NCBI GenBank assembly: GCA_002104905.1
Contig: MCFE01000528.1
Coordinates: 1 to 61,729 of the forward strand
DNA: 61,729 nt
Origin: Basidiobolus meristosporus CBS 931.73
Taxonomy: Eukaryota; Basidiobolomycota; Basidiobolomycetes; Basidiobolales; Basidiobolaceae
Reading direction: 5' to 3'
In this document: piece by piece, positions 57,810 to 61,729 of the stretch
Layout of the letters: every line of letters starts with the position of its first letter
Position numbering within the stretch: the first letter of the stretch is position 1
The notes under the pieces: generated by a model
Told to the model about the DNA's origin: nothing
What the model saw: only the letters and a program-made list of their open reading frames with translations
Databases searched by the model: none
Program-made: the position numbers and the translations under genes

Positions 57810-58888
57810 TGTAGTGGGGTCACAGTGACACCCACAGGCAGATGTGCTCATTCTTATGCGTTCACTTCCCTAAAAAGGATTACCCCGCCTATATTATTAT
57901 CATCCCAAATTTGCAATATTTCCTATTTTTGTCTATGTGATTATTACTATGCAACCTGACAAACTATTTGTCCCTATTAACCCATTGCACAAGCTATTCT
58001 TATTCCTTGCCGAGATGCCAAGATAAGATAGTTACCTTATAAGGCAAGTACCCCAACAGTGCCCATGTCACATGACCATCTTGGTTTCATAATCCCCCAT
58101 CTCACTACCATAAGAGGCAACCACATGACACAGAGGTTTCATGTTACCACTACCTGATTAGCTAGGTACTACTATGTCTCATGGAACAATCCGCCAAGAA
58201 TTTGCGCTATTTTTAGTACACAAAGACATGATTGGTTGTCTACTACCTTCTGGAAACTTCCGGAAAGTATTTTCTAGCAAGAAATTGAGCAGCAAAAAAG
58301 TATATAAGGGAGGCTATCCCTTAAAATAAATCATCCCTCTTCCAATATTCCGACTTATTGATTAGTGAGATCACCGCTACCTATTACCACTATTTTCTGA
58401 CTCAGATCTGACGACACTCCCAGGAAACCGCGCTGACAGCCAACTGACCTTGGAGGCACTACTTGTGAGGAATACTCAGAGTAGGTATATTTTATTATAT
58501 TTGTTTGTTTTCCCAAGTTTGTTCTTGTACAGGCAAAGATACTTTTCAGTCTTTGTAACTATTGGTCAAAGCTGCATTCTTATCAAGTCCCTGTTGGTGG
58601 AGTTTACAGTTGTTTTGACTTTGGAAGCTTTAGTACATTGTCATCTCAAAGGACGTCAAAGCCATTATAAACTTTTGTTAAGACGCCAACTAAGTTGGGG
58701 ATTGTAGTTCAATAGTTTTCCCTTGACAAGCTTGAGGCTTTATCCCCCATCACTTAGATTAGATAAAAGACCCAGTATTCCTAGCAAGCTTTTGCCAGAG
58801 GTTATCGCACCCAGTGAACACCCCACACACATTCACACTTGAGAAGTGTTGGCCGTATTTTGCCCCTTTGGACTTATACACCACCACA
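57810..58888 (+). repeat. 5' LTR of a young Ty3/gypsy element
   Basis: About 1,079 bases from TGTAGTGGGG to CACCACA, directly followed by a primer site. It contains a TATA box (tatataaggg, 58301) and aataaa (58325). The left edge cuts into the protease region of the older minus-strand element. The matching 3' LTR is outside the window, so the boundaries rest on TG/CA ends and the primer site. Confidence 0.75.
58301..58310 (+). promoter_or_regulatory. LTR promoter TATA box
   Basis: tatataaggg inside the LTR, followed by aataaa at 58325. This is the usual layout of promoter then R-region polyadenylation signal in LTRs. Confidence 0.55.
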
Positions 58889-58892
58889 TAAT

Positions 58893-58909
58893 TGGCACCC
58901 AACGTGGGG
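58893..58909 (+). promoter_or_regulatory. Primer binding site of the gypsy element
   Basis: tggcacccaacgtgggg, four bases after the LTR end. It is complementary to a tRNA 3' end (CCA terminus) and differs by one base from the well-known lysine tRNA(1,2) primer-site sequence. The exact tRNA is an inference. Confidence 0.7.
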
Positions 58910-59028
58910 GGTTCATACAAGCTCCCTAGGACCCAACAAGATTTACCTGAAGATTTGAGCCGTCACCCATTTATTGAAACAAGACTACCGATATTATCAA
59001 GACTATAACACCAACCTACGTACCCAAA

Positions 59029-61729
59029 ATGAACTCTATGCCGTTACCACTCTCACATGGAGCCCCACAGTTTGATGGAAAGAATGTGGAGAGCTTCATA
59101 TTCAAATGGGAGAAGCTCTGCAAGATGTGCAGCCTATCTGAACAAGAAATGGCTGAAGACTTCCCCTACTACTGCACTGATGATATTACTACCAAGCTTC
59201 TCAGACAAGGAGACATTCTGACTGACTGGACCTTAATGAAGACCTACCTACAGGCCGAGTATGGCAGACCCCAGATATACTATGGAATTGAAGACCTCAG
59301 ACACTTTGGGAGGATGGGACTCTCCAAGCTACCAATTGAAGAGTTCATTCAACAATATGAAGATATGGCCAAGCCACTCCTAGAGTCCCAGGCAATAACT
59401 GAGTTTACCATGACACTTTACCTTGCACAAGGGCTTCCCCAGGAGTTGGCAAGGAAAGTTGACCTACATGCAGCCAAGGATGACAAGTCTGGCATTCCTT
59501 GCTTTGCAGAGATGAAACGTGTACTCCTAGAGGCAAAGCAAACTTCTACCTTTATGAGACTCCTGACATCTAATCTGCCAGACCAGCCAACCAAGGAGCT
59601 AAAGAGTGCTGTTGCTGACAATCAGACCTACACTACCGACAGAATTGACCAACTTGCTGAACAGCTACAAAAGCTAGCCCTCAAGGTTAACGGCTCAGCT
59701 GAGGTAGCTACTGAGGGCCAAAGAGCTTTGCCTAGACACTGCATTTGGTGTGACTCTACTCAGCATGCCAGACGTGAATGCTCAGAGCTTAGCCAGCTAC
59801 TTAGAGAAGGAACAGTACAGTTTGATGCTGATGGAATGCTTGCTGATAAGGAAGGAAAAAGGATTCCCACTAATTTCCGAAGAGGCGGAATGAGAGCCCT
59901 TTTCCAGAAGTCTGACTCAGCAACTAGAAAGATTACTGTTGATGCCCCTATTGAGACTCATACAGTGAGTCCAAACAGCCCTGACAACAGAAAATACGAA
60001 GTAGACACCTTTGCTACTAAGAGACACCTTCCTGAAGAACCTGTCAAACCCATCCTTAGAAGACCACGATTTGAAGAGCCTGAGGTTATTATTGACAAGA
60101 GGCCTGGAACACTGCCTACCCAAGACCCATTACCTCACTTTCAGATGACCTCAAAGATAGCAGGCTACTCAAGCCCCCAATTGATTACTGAGAAACTACT
60201 GAAGCAGAACCTCACTTTGTCAGTTGGAGAAATCATGAGTGTATCACCGTCTGTTAGGAAGACCTTTGATGAGCAGCTTAGAACAAGAAGACAAGCTGTT
60301 GAACATATGGACACCCATATAATCCAGACAAACCATGAAGACCACAAAAAGGATGACAACGCTACCAAATATAAGACCTTTTACTCAGTTGCAACTGCTG
60401 TGGTGAAAGGGTATATACATGATGACCCTGTTGACTGCCATATTGACAGTGGTTCAGAGATTTGTGTTATGCCGCTAGACTTCTGGAAGACACTTAGAAG
60501 CAAGGAGCTACTGCCTGTTGATAGAGATATTGGATGGAACATGACTGATGCAAACTCAGGGTCTAGCCCACTCTATGGTGTAGTGCACAAGTTCCCTATT
60601 GAGGTACAAGGAATCAAGGTCTGGCTTCCCCTCTTTATCTGCCAGAAGGCAAACTTTGACCTTCTGTTAGGCAGACCATGGGAGACCAGTACTAAGGCTA
60701 CAACTACCAACTATTCTGATGGGTCAGTGTGGTACACTATACAAGGATCCAACCCAGGACTACAGTCAACATTCTGTGGGGTAACACCCAACAATAAGAG
60801 GACACATACCGCTTGCCAGAAGACACATCTTGTTATAGAAGAAGATGAGGAGCCTGACAGTATACACCCTAACAGTTGGAGCTGCTCATTAGGTATACAG
60901 GAGCAGTCAGCTATGGTTTGCACAAAATACAAGACAGTGGAACAGAAGATTAGACCATCACTTACACCTTTAACTGATGGGTCTCGACCTGCTGATTACA
61001 TCAGACCACCAGAAGGAACATCAGAAGATATACAACTTACACCTGAGAGACTTAAGCAACTTATCATTGGTGATGGAAACCTAACACCGGAGGAGATCTT
61101 ACTATTTGAAGAAACCCTGAAAAGGCATGATAAGGTTTTCTCATATAACGACAAGGAGATGGGACTCTTAAAGACATCGGTTGAAAAACCTATCAAAATT
61201 CATACAGTGCCCCACACACCCTGGTCATTTAAACCTTACCCACTGCCTAGAGGACTCCAAGCTGATGTGCATGACCTACTTAAGAAGAAGATTGAAGCTG
61301 GTATCCTAGAACCTTGCCATGGACCTTATGCTAACAGATGGTTTGTGACCAAAAAGAAGAATGGGAAGCTCCGATTCATTCAAGACATGCAACCTGCAAA
61401 TGCTGTCACTATCAGAGATGCCGCAATACCTCCGTCTATTGATGACTTTGCAGAAAGCTTTAGTGGTCACTCCATCTACTCAACATATGATCTCTACTCA
61501 GGATATGACCAGATTCCCCTAGATGAGACATCAAGAGATATGTTTGCACTCCAGACACCATTTGGACTGTTAAGAATGACAAGACTTAGCCAAGGGGCAA
61601 CAAACTCCGTGGCTCAGTTCCAGCGGTGCATGGTAAATGTGCTCTACCGGTTTATACCTGAGAAACTTGCTGTCTTTGTTGATGACATAGGCATCAAAGG
61701 ACCAAAACTCCGGGACACAACCGAAGTTA
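59029..61729 (+). CDS. Ty3/gypsy gag-pol polyprotein, intact to window end
   Basis: Open for 900 codons from the ATG at 59029 and running off the window. Gag begins MNSMPLPLSHGAPQFDGKNV; a CCHC knuckle C-x2-C-x4-H-x4-C (CIWCDSTQHARREC) lies near residues 240-255. The retropepsin site HIDSGSEICVM is near residue 475, with LLLGRPWE as the flap-side block. Reverse transcriptase starts near residue 745 (WFVTKKKNGKLRFIQDMQPAN) and has an intact active site FVDDIGIKGP near residue 884. The FVDD/IKGP form and the RFIQDMQPAN wording resemble a gypsy group common in fungi, especially basidiomycetes (from memory, not a search). RNase H and integrase should lie beyond the window. Lack of any stop suggests recent insertion. 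Confidence 0.92.
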   Translation, partial: MNSMPLPLSHGAPQFDGKNVESFIFKWEKLCKMCSLSEQEMAEDFPYYCTDDITTKLLRQGDILTDWTLMKTYLQAEYGRPQIYYGIEDLRHFGRMGLSKLPIEEFIQQYEDMAKPLLESQAITEFTMTLYLAQGLPQELARKVDLHAAKDDKSGIPCFAEMKRVLLEAKQTSTFMRLLTSNLPDQPTKELKSAVADNQTYTTDRIDQLAEQLQKLALKVNGSAEVATEGQRALPRHCIWCDSTQHARRECSELSQLLREGTVQFDADGMLADKEGKRIPTNFRRGGMRALFQKSDSATRKITVDAPIETHTVSPNSPDNRKYEVDTFATKRHLPEEPVKPILRRPRFEEPEVIIDKRPGTLPTQDPLPHFQMTSKIAGYSSPQLITEKLLKQNLTLSVGEIMSVSPSVRKTFDEQLRTRRQAVEHMDTHIIQTNHEDHKKDDNATKYKTFYSVATAVVKGYIHDDPVDCHIDSGSEICVMPLDFWKTLRSKELLPVDRDIGWNMTDANSGSSPLYGVVHKFPIEVQGIKVWLPLFICQKANFDLLLGRPWETSTKATTTNYSDGSVWYTIQGSNPGLQSTFCGVTPNNKRTHTACQKTHLVIEEDEEPDSIHPNSWSCSLGIQEQSAMVCTKYKTVEQKIRPSLTPLTDGSRPADYIRPPEGTSEDIQLTPERLKQLIIGDGNLTPEEILLFEETLKRHDKVFSYNDKEMGLLKTSVEKPIKIHTVPHTPWSFKPYPLPRGLQADVHDLLKKKIEAGILEPCHGPYANRWFVTKKKNGKLRFIQDMQPANAVTIRDAAIPPSIDDFAESFSGHSIYSTYDLYSGYDQIPLDETSRDMFALQTPFGLLRMTRLSQGATNSVAQFQRCMVNVLYRFIPEKLAVFVDDIGIKGPKLRDTTEV

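Noticed and set aside
58450-58707. An 85-codon frame inside the gypsy LTR
   Set aside because: Hydrophobic composition from AT-rich LTR sequence; it precedes the primer site and gag, so it is unlikely to be translated.

Overview
The window is nuclear DNA of a filamentous or early-diverging fungus. The main evidence is an adenylate cyclase with the fungal Cyr1 architecture (Ras-association, leucine-rich repeats, PP2C-like domain, class III cyclase). Genes carry many short introns (about 50-85 nt) with GT-AG borders and CTAAC-type branch sites. A Mig1/CreA-like zinc finger and a Kex2-type dibasic site in a small secreted protein also fit. I cannot name the species or be certain of the phylum.

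Two compartments are visible. Positions 1 to about 32,100 are dense with conserved single-copy genes: SDA1 (ribosome export, 5' end outside the window), a spliced DUF262 protein, UDP-N-acetylglucosamine pyrophosphorylase, AP-3 beta subunit, adenylate cyclase, a two-finger C2H2 regulator, a small secreted protein, a Sec4/Rab8 GTPase, a GCP5/GCP6-like gamma-tubulin complex protein, cyclophilin H, an Ntr2/GCFC-type splicing protein, TCF25/Rqc1 and ribosomal protein uL13. The gamma-tubulin gene and the cyclophilin are divergent, the cyclophilin and the Ntr2-like gene are tail to tail, and the Ntr2-like gene and TCF25 are divergent.

Positions 32,515-34,091 hold an almost perfect inverted duplication (two 662-base arms, 245-base spacer). 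Each arm carries one spliced gene for a 142-residue protein that I do not recognise. Both copies look intact and are transcribed away from each other. This is the most unusual structure in the window.

Positions 34,283-61,729 are an AT-rich block of nested retrotransposons. A chain of decayed Ty1/copia copies shares LTRs of about 350 bases and has a Drosophila-copia-like primer site. It is broken by an inverted LTR, an inverted internal fragment, a 211-base MITE-like insert, an unidentified 0.7-kb insert and a solo 1.24-kb LTR. A related 1.1-kb LTR at 53,861 borders unrecognised minus-strand reading frames. A dead minus-strand Ty3/gypsy element (catalytic residues lost) is cut at 57,809 by the LTR of a young plus-strand Ty3/gypsy element, whose gag-pol frame is open for 900 codons to the window end.
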